This document shows positions 37,757 through 49,100 of a DNA stretch of 64,000 bases, piece after piece. The notes below the pieces were generated by a model. The model saw nothing but the letters and a program-made list of their open reading frames with translations, was not told the origin of the DNA and made no database searches. The stretch's first letter is position 1. Every line of letters begins with the position of its first letter. Source of the DNA: Glycocaulis abyssi (lineage in GTDB: Bacteria > Pseudomonadota > Alphaproteobacteria > Caulobacterales > Maricaulaceae); contig NZ_CP163421.1 of the NCBI RefSeq assembly GCF_041429775.1, positions 2,381,001 through 2,445,000 of the forward strand, in the 5' to 3' direction. The position numbers were made by a program, and so were the translations under genes.

Positions 37757-38902
37757 ATGGATATGGTCATTCTTGGCGTGCCGCTTCTTGCGCTCGTCGG
37801 ATTCCTGTTTGCGTCTTATGCGATTGTCGCCAACGACGTCATCCAGACGCTGGGCACCTTCCTGTCTTCAAACGCCAAACGCCCATGGCTTGTGCTCTGG
37901 GCGTTCGCCTCCTCGATCATCATCGCGGTCATGGCCTATGGATGGTTCGCCTATGACGGCGATATCGCCTTTGGCCGGCTGAACCGCATCCCCTTCCCGG
38001 AGATGGGCATTCAGTGGTGGCATGTCCTGCCGCCTCTGGTCCTGCTGGTGCTGACCCGGTTTGGCATTCCGGTTTCCACCACATTCCTTGTACTAACGAT
38101 TTTCACGCTTTCCGGCGGCGCGGCAACCGAAGGCGTGCTCGGCTCAATGCTGCTGAAAAGCTTCATGGGCTATCTGGTCGCGTTCGCCGCCGGCGCCGTG
38201 GTGTTTCTGATTATCGCGCGCTTTTTCGAGCGCTGGGTGGCGCGCACGCGCGGCCGGCCCATCTCGCCCTTCTGGTTCATCGCCCAGTGGTGCTCGACGG
38301 CCTTCCTGTGGGCGCAATGGCTGATGCAGGACCTGGCCAATATATTCATCTTCCTGCCGCGCGAGACGATGGTGGCCGCCGACGGTTCGGTACAGGTGAC
38401 ATTCTCGCTGGGCCTTGTCGTGTTCGCGACCCTGCTAATGGTCGCCCTGCACGGCATCATCTTCGCCTCGAGGGGCGGTGAAATCCAGAAGATCGTCCTT
38501 ACAAAGACGAATACGGTGGACCCGCGCTCGGCCACTTTTGTCGACCTGATCTACGCTTTCATCCTGCTCTACTTCAAGGAGCTCAACGACGTGCCGATGA
38601 GCACGACCTGGGTATTCCTTGGCCTTCTGGCAGGCCGTGAGATCGCGATCACCTATGTCGCCTCGCTGCGCTCCAAGGGCGAGGCCATGTTTGATGTCGC
38701 CACCGATATTGGCCGGGCGGGGATCGGCCTTGCCGTGTCGGTCGCGATGGCGATTGCCCTGCCTTTCGTGGCCACCGGGTCCATGCCCGATATCCGTCAG
38801 CAGATCATGGGTTCGGCGCCGGCGCAGGCCGGTCAGGAAGCACCCGAGCCGCACCTGGCCGGATCGCCGGATACCGGCAGGAACGCGCGCGGCGCGCCCT
38901 AG
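37757..38902 (+). CDS. Divergent PiT-like integral membrane protein
   Basis: 381 residues from ATG at 37757 (AAAGG at 37743-37747). About ten helices. Two internal repeats resemble the phosphate-transporter (PiT) signature: VANDVIQTLGTF (24-35) with GIPVSTTF (103-110), and QDLANIFIFLP (192-202) with LNDVPMSTTW (276-285). PiT proteins import phosphate with cations and carry two GANDVANA and PVSTTH-type halves. Here the residues are only partly conserved, so the substrate cannot be assigned. The tail is disordered (Pro/Gly-rich). It is divergent from the TetR-RND operon. Confidence 0.6.
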   Translation: MDMVILGVPLLALVGFLFASYAIVANDVIQTLGTFLSSNAKRPWLVLWAFASSIIIAVMAYGWFAYDGDIAFGRLNRIPFPEMGIQWWHVLPPLVLLVLTRFGIPVSTTFLVLTIFTLSGGAATEGVLGSMLLKSFMGYLVAFAAGAVVFLIIARFFERWVARTRGRPISPFWFIAQWCSTAFLWAQWLMQDLANIFIFLPRETMVAADGSVQVTFSLGLVVFATLLMVALHGIIFASRGGEIQKIVLTKTNTVDPRSATFVDLIYAFILLYFKELNDVPMSTTWVFLGLLAGREIAITYVASLRSKGEAMFDVATDIGRAGIGLAVSVAMAIALPFVATGSMPDIRQQIMGSAPAQAGQEAPEPHLAGSPDTGRNARGAP

Positions 38903-38915
38903 GCGCAATGTCCCC

Positions 38916-41900
38916 TCAGTCGTATTCGCGCCGCCAGGTCAGGGCGACGCCGGTATCGCCGTCCGGTGCGATGCGTGACAACAGGGTCAGGTTCTGCGTC
39001 AGCGCCCATTCAATGCGCGTCGTGGCGGCGGCAGACCCGCCGCCTGACTCCAGCTCCAGATACACATCTTCGGTGAGATAGCGCCCGCCAGAGACGACCG
39101 TTTCGCCGGTACGCGTGGTGCTCACCGAGAGCTGGTCCAGACCCAGACCGCTGCGCAAGGCACCGAACGGATCAAACCCGCCGCCCATCGACATGCTGGC
39201 AACCGCGCCGGCAAGCTGGGCTGCCTGCACACCGCTCAGCTGTCCGGCACCCTGATCGAACAGCAGGCGCGACGCGATCTCGTCCTGTGGCAGGCTGGGG
39301 GTGGAGGCCAGCGTGATCTCCGGCGCGCGCACGACGCCGCCGACGCGGATCTCGGTCGTTATCTCGCGCGCCTGACGGGCAGCGACCAGATTTATCGCCG
39401 CCTCCATCGGATCGCCTGCAAAGACGATGGAGCCCGAGCGCATCTCGAAGGGCCGCCCCAGCAGATCGGCCCGCCCGCGCAGCAGCGTGGCACGGCCTCT
39501 TAGCTGTACATCATCGACCGGCCCGCGCGCCGTCACATCCATTGACCATTCAGAATCAAATTGCGGACCGCGCACGAAAATCCGTCCCGGCGCATGAATG
39601 CGGTAGTTCAGAACGATCTGCGGGCCGGGCCGGTGCACGGCCGTTTCCTCACGCGCGCCTGCGGCATTGATGTGGACGACATCCAGCTGGGCGATGGCCG
39701 GACGGCTGGCTTCGGGCGGACGCACCTCGGCGCGCGATAGCCGTGTCTCGCCGCCTATCTCGATACGGCTTTCACTGACGTCAAAGGTTACATTGCCGCC
39801 GCCAACCGCCGTCAGGTCCGGGCGTTCAATAATCAGGAAATCACTGAAATTCAGCGCTGCGCGCCCGTCCAGCCGGGCGCCGGCGAGGCTGAAACTGCCC
39901 GTGCCGGTCAGCTCGCCGCCATCGGCGCTGCGCGCCCGCAATGTATCGATCTCCAGACCGTCCTCGGCAAACCTTGCATCCAGGCGCAGATCGCGCACCG
40001 AAATGCCAGTCGCCGGATCGTCAAAGCGCCCGCCCTCCAGCACAAGGCTGCCATCAAGATCGGGCGCGCCGACACTGCCCGCCAGCACCGCGTTCAGGCG
40101 TGCGCTGCCCGAAAGGCTCTGGCCTTCACCAAGCCGGAAAGCCGCCAGCGTGCCGATCTCGCCGGTAATGCTCGCCCGGCCCTGTATCCCTGTGTCCGGC
40201 GCTCTGAGACTGTCCGGCCCGGTCACCGGCCCTGACAGCAATTGCACATCGGCCGTCGCCTGCAGGTTGGAGCCGCGCGCGCGCGCTTCCAGCCGCGCTC
40301 CAGCCGCATCCAGGAGCAGGGAGAGGCTGGCGTCGATTGTGATATCAGCGCCTTCGGGCTGCTGGTCGGGAGGCGGTGAGATATTCGCCGCCTCCAGCCG
40401 TATATTACCCGTCCAGGCACCACCAGACTGCAACAGGGCTGCATTGCCTGACAGCGTGCCGCCCACCGGCTCGCGGCCCGAAGGATGGCTGAGCAGCATG
40501 GCCGGGATATTCAGCGCATCCAGCGTGATCTCCATGCCGTCACTGCCGGTACTCAGAAGCGCGTCGAGCGTTCCCCGGTTCAGCCCGAATGCCAGCCGGG
40601 CCTGCGTGCCGTCCGGGCCGAACCGGATATCGGCCGGTTCACGTGTGGCGATGCGTACACCGCCATAGCGCCCGATCAGGGAGAAGCCGAGCGTGCCGCC
40701 TGCATCGCCGGTGACAACACGCCCCTCCATTGACACAAGCGCGCGTGCGCCATAGGCGCCTTCGGCCTCCAGCGTGAACGCGATATCCTCCACCGGGCCG
40801 TCCGCATCAAATTCCAGCCGGTCCAGATAGGTCAGGTTCTCGCCCACCATGTCTTCGGCGCGGATGCGCGCTCGGATCTGGCCGTCAGCCAGACGGAAGG
40901 CGATGGCCGCAGAGCCGAACCCGTTGACGGGTACCGCGCGCAGCGCCCCGCCCATCCGGCTGCCTTCGGCCTGCAGGCGCCCGGTGAAGTTGAACCCGCC
41001 AAACCGGCCTTCAATGCCGGAAAGGTCGGCGCGTTCGCCCCGGCGTGATGCCCGCCCGCCAATATCCACAGGGCCGGTGCCTGCGTTTCCGGTCAGCCGC
41101 CAGGCACCGTCAAAGGCGTCCGGCGGGCCTTCGCCTTCCAGACGCAGCCGCGCATCGCTGACCACAACCGGGCCGGCTCCCGCCCGCGGCGCGGCAATAT
41201 CGGCGCGTATGCGCAGCGTGTTGTCCCGGTCGCTTGCCTCGAAGGCCAGGCTGGCCGTGCCTTCCAGCACCATGGCAGCCAGCGGCGCCCCGCCTGACCA
41301 CGCTGCCTGCCCGGCCATGTCCCAGCCCTGTTCGTCAGTATTGCCTTGTGCCTCGGCAACGAGATTGGGGGCCTCGATATCAAGCGCCTCCAGCGCCAGA
41401 GCGCCGTCCGCGTGCCGCTCCGCGCGTGCGCTGAAGCGTGCTTCACCGCCAATGCGGCTACCCAGATCGCGTCCGAGATTCTGCGCACGGCCTGTAGCGG
41501 CCAGCTGTCCCGAACCGTCAAAGCCCAGCGTCACTTCCGCTGTTCCCGATGCCCGCCCCGATAATTGTTCGGTCAGGCGTTCAATGGCCAGCCCCTCATA
41601 GCGCACCGATAGCGCGATGCGCTCGCGCGCCGCGTCCACTTCGCCGCTACCCGCCAGCACAAGCCCGGCCGCGCCGTCCAGCTGCGCGGAGATGATGTCC
41701 AGCTGGCGTGCTTCATTGTTCCACACCAGCTCGGCCTGAAGCGAGGGTTCTGCCCCGGCAAGCGTCTGCACAATGTCAGGCTCCAGCACGCTCCCGCGCG
41801 TCTGCAGGGCGGATGTGACGCGGATCGTGTCCAGCGGGCCTTCCACGCGCACCGGCCCTGTCGCGCGGGCGATAGTGCCTATGGGAAGCGTGATCCCTTC

Positions 41901-43037
41901 AGCGCCGATCCTGCCTTCAAAGCTGAGCGGACTGTCCCCGCTGGCCGGTGTGAGAAGCCCCTCTGCGGCGAGCGAGGTAAGCTGCGTGGTCTCCGGCAAT
42001 AGTGCATTCACCAGGCCAGCGGCCTCGCGCACCTGCAAGGCGACACCCTCGGCCCGGCGCGCGGCGGTCAATGACAGGCGCGGCGCGCGGATTTCGCCTG
42101 ACATGGCGTCGAGCTGCGGCGCGGTCACGCCTGCCTCGCCAAGCGGAATCTCGATGGCAAACTCTATATCGCCGCCAATCAGGGCATCGATCTGCTCGAA
42201 ATTCTCCCAGGCCCGCGCGCTGAACTGGCCGTCAGCGCTCAATAGCCCGCCGGACCATGCCAGCGTGCTGGTGCCAGCACGCCTGTCGCCGATGAACAAT
42301 ACCATGTCCCCGCCGCCCGTGTCCGCGGTGCCATCCACGCTGATGCGCGCGGTCGCGCCGTACGCGTCTGCCTGGAGCAGGCTGGCCAGCGGCCCGCCCG
42401 GCTCGGCATCAATATCGGCGCGCAAGGCGATGTCACCATCGGTGACAAGCGACAGCGCCACGCGGTCTCCGGGGCTATCGATCCGGTCTGCGTCCAGCTG
42501 GGCATTCCAGCGCGTGCCCTGTCCTTGCGCGCGGCCAAGAACCGCGATGATGGCCGGTTGACCGGCCACGCCTTCGGCCAGTGACAGGGCGTTGATCTCG
42601 AAACGCTGAAGGTTCACGCCCAGATCGGGCAGCCCGCCGCCGGGCGGCTGTTCCTCGCGCACGGGACGGCGCAACACATTGGCGCGCTGTACCGACAGCT
42701 CCGCGATATCGAGCCTGTTGGCCAGCAGCGAGGCAGGCGTCCATTCAAACACGGCGTCTTCCAGCTCCAGCCAGACGCCGTCCTCATCAGACAGGGTGAT
42801 GCGCCTTGCGGTCAGCCGGTCAAACAGATTGCCCTCAAGCCCGGACAGGGAAAGCCTGCCATAGCCCGCCACCTGCCGGCCTTCGGCTAGTCTCACCACC
42901 AGATCACGGCCTGTCTGGCCGGTCAGGGTGACGACGGCAATGCCGGCCGTCACCACGCTCAGCAGGGTGATGATGCCGAACGTCCAGGCGAAGATCAGGG
43001 CGATCAGCCGTATGCGCGAAGAGGAGAGCACCGACAT
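38916..43037 (-). CDS. tamB: Translocation and assembly module protein TamB
   Basis: 1373 residues. One N-terminal membrane helix (about residues 8-32) is followed by a very long series of beta-strand repeats, as in AsmA-like bridge proteins that span the periplasm; the C-terminal about 350 residues hold the DUF490 domain (RATLLRGRADLLGRPFEMRSGSIVFAGD; LLFDQGAGQLSGVQAAQLAGAVASM). TamB works with TamA in outer-membrane protein insertion and phospholipid transport. Its ATG (43037) overlaps the tamA TGA by one base, indicating coupling. Confidence 0.9.
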   Translation of the reverse strand: MSVLSSSRIRLIALIFAWTFGIITLLSVVTAGIAVVTLTGQTGRDLVVRLAEGRQVAGYGRLSLSGLEGNLFDRLTARRITLSDEDGVWLELEDAVFEWTPASLLANRLDIAELSVQRANVLRRPVREEQPPGGGLPDLGVNLQRFEINALSLAEGVAGQPAIIAVLGRAQGQGTRWNAQLDADRIDSPGDRVALSLVTDGDIALRADIDAEPGGPLASLLQADAYGATARISVDGTADTGGGDMVLFIGDRRAGTSTLAWSGGLLSADGQFSARAWENFEQIDALIGGDIEFAIEIPLGEAGVTAPQLDAMSGEIRAPRLSLTAARRAEGVALQVREAAGLVNALLPETTQLTSLAAEGLLTPASGDSPLSFEGRIGAEGITLPIGTIARATGPVRVEGPLDTIRVTSALQTRGSVLEPDIVQTLAGAEPSLQAELVWNNEARQLDIISAQLDGAAGLVLAGSGEVDAARERIALSVRYEGLAIERLTEQLSGRASGTAEVTLGFDGSGQLAATGRAQNLGRDLGSRIGGEARFSARAERHADGALALEALDIEAPNLVAEAQGNTDEQGWDMAGQAAWSGGAPLAAMVLEGTASLAFEASDRDNTLRIRADIAAPRAGAGPVVVSDARLRLEGEGPPDAFDGAWRLTGNAGTGPVDIGGRASRRGERADLSGIEGRFGGFNFTGRLQAEGSRMGGALRAVPVNGFGSAAIAFRLADGQIRARIRAEDMVGENLTYLDRLEFDADGPVEDIAFTLEAEGAYGARALVSMEGRVVTGDAGGTLGFSLIGRYGGVRIATREPADIRFGPDGTQARLAFGLNRGTLDALLSTGSDGMEITLDALNIPAMLLSHPSGREPVGGTLSGNAALLQSGGAWTGNIRLEAANISPPPDQQPEGADITIDASLSLLLDAAGARLEARARGSNLQATADVQLLSGPVTGPDSLRAPDTGIQGRASITGEIGTLAAFRLGEGQSLSGSARLNAVLAGSVGAPDLDGSLVLEGGRFDDPATGISVRDLRLDARFAEDGLEIDTLRARSADGGELTGTGSFSLAGARLDGRAALNFSDFLIIERPDLTAVGGGNVTFDVSESRIEIGGETRLSRAEVRPPEASRPAIAQLDVVHINAAGAREETAVHRPGPQIVLNYRIHAPGRIFVRGPQFDSEWSMDVTARGPVDDVQLRGRATLLRGRADLLGRPFEMRSGSIVFAGDPMEAAINLVAARQAREITTEIRVGGVVRAPEITLASTPSLPQDEIASRLLFDQGAGQLSGVQAAQLAGAVASMSMGGGFDPFGALRSGLGLDQLSVSTTRTGETVVSGGRYLTEDVYLELESGGGSAAATTRIEWALTQNLTLLSRIAPDGDTGVALTWRREYD

Positions 43038-44809
43038 CAGAACGCCTGCCCGATACTGATATAGATGTGGACCGGCGCATCGCCCGAACGCCGGTTCAGC
43101 GGCGCGGCGATATCCACCCGCAAGGGACCAAAGCCGGGATAATAGCGGACCCCGGCCCCGATGCCGAAGCGCATGTCGTCAAAATCCGGCTCAATGGTCG
43201 CGCTGGCGACACCGCCATCGACAAAGCCGACAAAGCCGAGCCGCTCCGAATACCGCCAGCGGGCCTCGACGCTGGTTTCCACCAGCGAACGCCCGCCAAA
43301 CGGCTCCAGCTCGCCGGTATTCACGCCAATGACGCGCGGAGACAGGGCCTGATAGCCATAGCCGCGCACCGATCCGCCGCCGCCTGCGTAAAATCGCAAA
43401 TCCGCCGGGACCGATTGCGCATCGACACCAAACAGGCCGCCAACCCGCCCCCTTACGGCAATCAGCATACGCTCGCTGATCGGGAAATAGGTGCGTGCGC
43501 CCAGCGCGGCGCGTACATACTGGCTTTGCGTATCGCCGAAGGTCAGACCGGGCCGGATTTCCAGCTCTGCGCCAATGCCCGACCGGGGGTCCAGCACATC
43601 ATCGCGGTCATCATAGGCCAGGCCCAGCGGAAAGGTGACAGAGTTCAGCGTGCGCTGGCCGGTGGCGTCCGTGATCCGGGCGACCTGGCCGGACACGCCC
43701 GCCGAGGCAAACAGCTGATCGGTCACGGGACGCGACAGCGACACGCGTGCACTGACCGAGTCCTGATCGAAGGCATCGGTACTTTCCAGCGACACCCCGC
43801 CACCCAGCTCCAGCGTCTGCGCGAATCGGCGCCAGTGCGGGAAGACCAGCCGCGCCTCGCCCCCGGTATTGAGCTCCGAGACCCGCCCGATCAGGGTCAG
43901 CGTCTGGTCACGCCGCATAAGATTGCGCCGCGCCCATTCCGCCTCGGCGCCGGCCCCTTCGGTTGTGGCGTAACGCGCCGACAGCTGGAGCCGGTGGCGC
44001 GGCGTCGGCTCCATACGCACATCAACCGCGCGGACATTGCTGTCATCGTCCTCTGCCGGGGCCAGCCTGGCTTCGGCCAGCGCGACGCTGTCCAGCGCCT
44101 GCAGGCGCTGGGTGTAGACATTCAGCTGGCGTGCGCTGACCGGTTCGCCGGGACGGAAAGGGGCAATCTGCGCAATGTAATCCTCGTGCAGATCAGCCAG
44201 ACCGCCTGCCAGTTGCGGATCGCCAAAGCGCAGGAACGGGCCGGTGACAAAGCGCATCTCGACCGTGACCGATGCATCGAGATGATCGGCGGTGAAGGTG
44301 TGCTCTCCGGCGCGTGCCAGCGGCCAGCCATTATTGCGCAGCGCTTCGGTGAGGGCGGCTTCCGCCTCGATAATATCCTGCGCCCGCATGGGCTGGCCGG
44401 TGCGCAAGGCCGCCGCCGCGAGAATATCCTCGCCGGGCTGCGCGCCGCCTTCGGGCGTTTCAAAGCGGATATCGAGCGTGCTGATGGTGAAGCGTTCACC
44501 GGGGCGCACACGCACCAGCGGGCGCTGGTCGTCATCAAGGCGCGGATCGATCAGGGCGGCGAAATAACCTTGGGAATCCAGGTAGCGGCGGATCTGCTCA
44601 CCAGCATCACGGGCGCGCTCCCGGTTGCGCCAGCGATTGTCCGAATGGGACGGGGCTTCACCCACTATGCGCGCTATGGCGGCATTGAGTGCCGGGTCCT
44701 CCACCCCTTCGACGCGCGCCAGTGGCACCGCAGACGCCGAAGCGCCTGTCAGCGCAAGCACGCTGGCTGCGAGGAGGATATGCCGGCGGATGGGCAAGAT
44801 TGCTCTCAA
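43037..44809 (-). CDS. tamA: Outer-membrane assembly factor TamA (Omp85 family)
   Basis: 590 residues. A signal peptide ends near residue 29 (LALTGASASA). POTRA repeats occupy about 30-260, and the rest is a 16-strand barrel with the Omp85 loop motif SVRGYGYQ near residue 475 and the terminal aromatic residue of the barrel (IGQAF). The start appears to be TTG at 44809, or TTG at 44797 nearer the signal peptide; no ATG is present in frame before the hydrophobic core. TamA forms the outer-membrane part of the TamAB complex. Confidence 0.9.
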   Translation of the reverse strand: MRAILPIRRHILLAASVLALTGASASAVPLARVEGVEDPALNAAIARIVGEAPSHSDNRWRNRERARDAGEQIRRYLDSQGYFAALIDPRLDDDQRPLVRVRPGERFTISTLDIRFETPEGGAQPGEDILAAAALRTGQPMRAQDIIEAEAALTEALRNNGWPLARAGEHTFTADHLDASVTVEMRFVTGPFLRFGDPQLAGGLADLHEDYIAQIAPFRPGEPVSARQLNVYTQRLQALDSVALAEARLAPAEDDDSNVRAVDVRMEPTPRHRLQLSARYATTEGAGAEAEWARRNLMRRDQTLTLIGRVSELNTGGEARLVFPHWRRFAQTLELGGGVSLESTDAFDQDSVSARVSLSRPVTDQLFASAGVSGQVARITDATGQRTLNSVTFPLGLAYDDRDDVLDPRSGIGAELEIRPGLTFGDTQSQYVRAALGARTYFPISERMLIAVRGRVGGLFGVDAQSVPADLRFYAGGGGSVRGYGYQALSPRVIGVNTGELEPFGGRSLVETSVEARWRYSERLGFVGFVDGGVASATIEPDFDDMRFGIGAGVRYYPGFGPLRVDIAAPLNRRSGDAPVHIYISIGQAF

Positions 44810-45009
44810 TTGTTGTTCCGTTTCGCCTTACCCCAGCACCGTCCACCTTATGGCTTCAAGGCTCTGGCGTCATTACCGGTTGCAGGTTAGCGGCCAATCG
44901 CGCGGGCGCACACAAGCTAACCGGAATTTCATGTTGGTGCGGCGCCGCGCCCACTGTGCAAACGCAGTAGACGCGTTAGGTTAGCCAGGACGCGTGAGGG
45001 TGGGTGACC

Positions 45010-46164
45010 ATGGGCAGTGACGTGCAGGACGTTCGTGAGGAGCGCAGCTGGCTGGGCTGGGTGCAGCTTGCCATCATTATCGCCATCATAATCCTGTCCC
45101 TTTCCTTGACGGCCTGGCTGGCGGCCAGCAGCGCGCGGCCCGCCTCCAATGGTAACGGCGCGGACATGACGGCCGCTCCTGTCGAGATAGTGCGTCCGCG
45201 CGCCGCCGCGCACACCGTGCGCGTACGCACGACCGGCACGGTGCGGGCGCGGGCGCTGGTCAATCTGACGCCGGAAGTGGGCGGGCAGGTAGTGGAGGTG
45301 TCGCCATCGGTGCGCTCCGGCGCGCGCTTTGAGGCGGACGAGACCTTGGCGTTGATCGATCCGCGCAATTACCGTCTGGCGGTTGACCGGGCGGGGGCGG
45401 CCTATGCGGACGCGCAAAGCGCGCTGCAGCGCCTTGACGCCGAAGCCGCGCTGGCGCGCGAGGAATGGGAGGCGCTCTATCCCGGCCAGCCCATTGCGCC
45501 GCTCACCGCACTCGAACCCCAGCTGGAGGCTGCGCGCGCCCGTGTTACCTCCACGCGCGCCGATCTCCAGCAGGCCCGGCTCAATCTGGACCGTACGCGC
45601 CTGCGCCTGCCCTTTGACGGGCGCATTGCCGAGGCGCGTATCGAGCTTGGCCAGACGCTTGGCGCAGGCCAGCCCTATGGCGAAGCTTATGCCATTGATG
45701 CGCTGGAAATAGCCGTGCCGTTAAGCCCGGAGGAGCTGGCCAGGATCGCGCCGGCAACCGGGCGCACCGTCCAGCTCAGCTTCGAGGCTGGCGCAGCGCC
45801 CGCCATGACAGGCACGATTGTGCGCGAGGGTGCGCGGCTGGACGACAGGTCGCGCCTGATTACCGTCTTCATCCTGCCTGATGATCCTGAAAGCCTGCGT
45901 CCGGGCCTGTTTGCCAATGTCTCGATAGACGGGGCGACGCTCTCCGAGGCGGTCAGTCTTCCCGCCTCGGCGCTTGCTGGTCTCTCCCAGGTGCGCATTG
46001 TGCGAGACAACCGCATTGTCCCGGTGGAGGTCACCGTTCTGGACCGCTCTGAAGGACGCGTGGTTGCTGCGCCGTTCGATGCCGGTGACGGCGTTATCGT
46101 CTCGCCCTTGCCGGAATCGGTTCTGGGCGGGCCGGTCACCATTATCGCGGAGCGGGAAAATTGA
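45010..46164 (+). CDS. RND efflux periplasmic adaptor (second system)
   Basis: 384 residues from ATG at 45010 (a GTG at 45004 is in frame but its spacing from GAGGG is poor). It has a membrane anchor (about residues 15-38) without a lipobox Cys, so it is anchored by a helix rather than lipid. The hairpin DAQSALQRLDAEAALAREEWEALYPGQP and the returning half LRLPFDGRIAEARIELGQTL follow. The next gene's TTG overlaps its stop by four bases, so they form a two-gene operon. No regulator is adjacent. Confidence 0.9.
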   Translation: MGSDVQDVREERSWLGWVQLAIIIAIIILSLSLTAWLAASSARPASNGNGADMTAAPVEIVRPRAAAHTVRVRTTGTVRARALVNLTPEVGGQVVEVSPSVRSGARFEADETLALIDPRNYRLAVDRAGAAYADAQSALQRLDAEAALAREEWEALYPGQPIAPLTALEPQLEAARARVTSTRADLQQARLNLDRTRLRLPFDGRIAEARIELGQTLGAGQPYGEAYAIDALEIAVPLSPEELARIAPATGRTVQLSFEAGAAPAMTGTIVREGARLDDRSRLITVFILPDDPESLRPGLFANVSIDGATLSEAVSLPASALAGLSQVRIVRDNRIVPVEVTVLDRSEGRVVAAPFDAGDGVIVSPLPESVLGGPVTIIAEREN

Positions 46165-49100
46165 GCGGCGCACGCCCTTCGGGTTCTCCTGACACGCCCG
46201 CAGAGCAGGGTCTGCCCGGCGCGGGTCTGATCCGCTGGTTTGCCGATAATCCGGTGGCGGCCAATCTGGTGATGATCCTGCTGCTGCTCAGCGGCGCGAT
46301 CAGCGCAGCCACCATGCGCACCGAAGTGTTTCCCACGTTCACCCCGCGCACCATCATCGTCTCGGTGCTCTATCCCGGGGCGACACCCGAAGATGTGGAG
46401 CAATCCATCACACGCCGCGTGGAAGAGGCCGTTATCGGCCTTGATGGTGTGCGTGAGGTGCGCGCCACGGCTGCTGAGAATGTCGGCACGGTCACGATAG
46501 AAATCAGTGAGTTCGCCAATCCGCGCATTGTCCGCGACGATGTGCAGACGGCGGTGGACTCGCTGGTGAGCTTCCCGCCCGCCGATGCCGAGCAGCCGCA
46601 GATACGCATTCCCCAGCCCACGACAACCGTGCTCACCCTGGTGCTGACCGGCGCGGTGGACGAGGGGGCATTGCGCCGCGCGGCTGAACAGGTGGAACGC
46701 GATCTGCTGGGCGTGAGCGGCATTTCCACCGTGCAGCTGCGCGGGGTGCGCCCCTATGAGATTTCCATTGCGGTGTCGGAGGAAGCGCTGCGTGCCTATG
46801 GCCTCACCTTTGGAGAGGTGGCCCAGGCCCTTCGCGCCGCGTCGATAGACCTCTCCGGCGGACAGATACGCACCGGAGCTGGTGAATTCCTCTTGCGCAC
46901 CAATGCGCGCGCGGAAACCGGCGAGGCGTTTGAGGAGATTGTCCTGCGCGCGCAGGCCGACGGTTCGCGCATCCGTGTGCGTGATGTGGCAAGTGTCACG
47001 GACGGATTTGCCGAAGACCCGCTCATCAGCCTGTTCAACGGCCAGCCGGCAGCCCTTGTCGATGTGCAGCTGCGCGGCAATGAGGATTTGTTACGGGTGC
47101 GCGCGCGGGCCATGGCCTATGCCGATGAAGCGGTCCTGCCGCCGGGCATTTCCTTGAGCGTTGCCAGCGATCAGAGCCAGGTCTTCCGCGACCGGGTCTC
47201 GCTGCTGGCGCGCAACGCCATTCTCGGCTTCACCCTCGTCTTCCTGCTTCTGGTGCTGCTTCTGGACTTGCGCCTTGCCTTCTGGGTGGCGCTGGGCGTG
47301 CCGATTGCGTTTCTGGGCGGTTTCACCCTGTTTGGCGCAGCCGGGGTGACGCTCAACTTCATCACCACGTTCGGACTTATCATCGTGCTGGGCATCGTGG
47401 TGGATGCAGCCATTGTGGTGGGCGAAAACACCGACCGTGAACGCATGAAGGGCCGATCCAACAAGGAGGCGGCCATTGCCGGGGTGACAGGGGTTGCCGC
47501 GCCGGTGCTGGTTGGCGTGCTGACAACGGTCGCCGCGTTCGGGCCGCTTGTGTTCATCACCGGCACGTTTGGCGAGATCACCCGGCCCATCCCGATACTG
47601 GTTATCTCCATTCTGGTGGTTTCGCTGATCGTTGCCTTTTTCGTCCTCCCGACCCAGCTGGCAGGCGGTTCCACCTGGTCGCGCGGCCCCATGCGGGCAA
47701 TCCAGACTCGCGTGGACAGTGTCGTGGCCGGTTTTGCCGACAACGCCTTGCGCAGCTGGACGCAGTTTGCCGGGCGCATGCGCTATCTGGTTGCGGTGGC
47801 GGGTTTCTGCGTCCTGATCGCCTGCTTTACCCTGCTGGGCACCGGCACAGTCCGTTTTGTCTTCTTCCCCAATATCGAGGCTGATTCCATCACGGCCAGC
47901 CTCGTTCTGCCTACCGGCGCCCCCTTTGAGGCGACGCACGCCGCCGCACGGCGCATGCTGGACGAGGCAGAGGCCATGCAGGCGGAATATGCAGAGCGCG
48001 GCGAGCCGGTCTTTGAGTCCATTTCCGCGGTGATTGGCGGGCAGACCAGCCTGTTCGGCGGGCCGGGCTCGGTCAGCTCTACGTCCATCGCATCCCATGT
48101 CGCCCAGATCGAGATACGCCTCGTTCCCTCCTCACAGCGCCGCCTGTCCTCTACGGAGCTGGAGCGCGAATGGCGCACCCGTATCGGCCAGCTGGCCGGG
48201 GTCGAGCGCCTGACATTCACCGCCTCTGCCGGGCCCCAGAATCCGGATATCGCCTACCAGCTCTCCCATCCCGACAATGAAACGCTGGAGCAGGCGGTAA
48301 ACCAGCTGGTCGCGGGCCTGCGCGATATCGACGCCGTGAGCGGCATTGACGGGGGTTATGAGCTGGGCAAGCGCCAACTGAATTTTGCGCTGACCCCGGC
48401 TGGCGATGCGGCGGGCCTTCGCGCCTCCGACATTGCCCGGCAGGCCCGTCAGGCCTTCTTCGGCGAGGAAATCCAGCGCATCCAGCGCGGCAGCGAGGAA
48501 GTGCGCGTCTTTGTGCGCTATCCGCAAGGCGAACGCACCAGCCTTGATGACCTGTCGCAATTCCGGGTGCGTGCCGCCGATGGCACGGCCATACCGTTAA
48601 GCGTGGCGGCCGATATCACCGAAACACGGTCTCTGACGGCCATCGACTCAGTGGACGGCCGCCGCGTGATCGAGGTGACAGCCGATGTGGACCGCGCCAT
48701 CCTCACGCCCGATGACGCGCGCGCCATCGTGGAGAACCGCCTTCTGGCAGACCTAACATCACAGTTTCCGCAATTGCGCTGGGAGCTCTCCGGTGCGGGC
48801 CGCGATCAGGCGGAGGATTTTGCTTCCATCGGGCAGGGTTTCCTGTTTGCCGTCATCATCATGTACGCCCTGCTGGCCACCCAGCTGGGCAGTTATGTAC
48901 AGCCGCTGGTCATCCTGATCGCCATTCCCTTCGGCGTGGGCGGGGCGATCTTCGGCCATTTCCTCATGGGGTATGACGTGTCCTTCCCGTCGCTCTTCGG
49001 GATGGTGGCGCTCTCCGGCGTGGTGGTGAACGCCTCCATCGTGCTGATGGACCGCTATAATCTCAATGTCAGACGGGGATATACGCCCGCCGACGCGATC

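Noticed and set aside
43067-44890. 607-codon frame antisense to tamA
   Set aside because: No family motif; tamA's POTRA and barrel features occupy the other strand.
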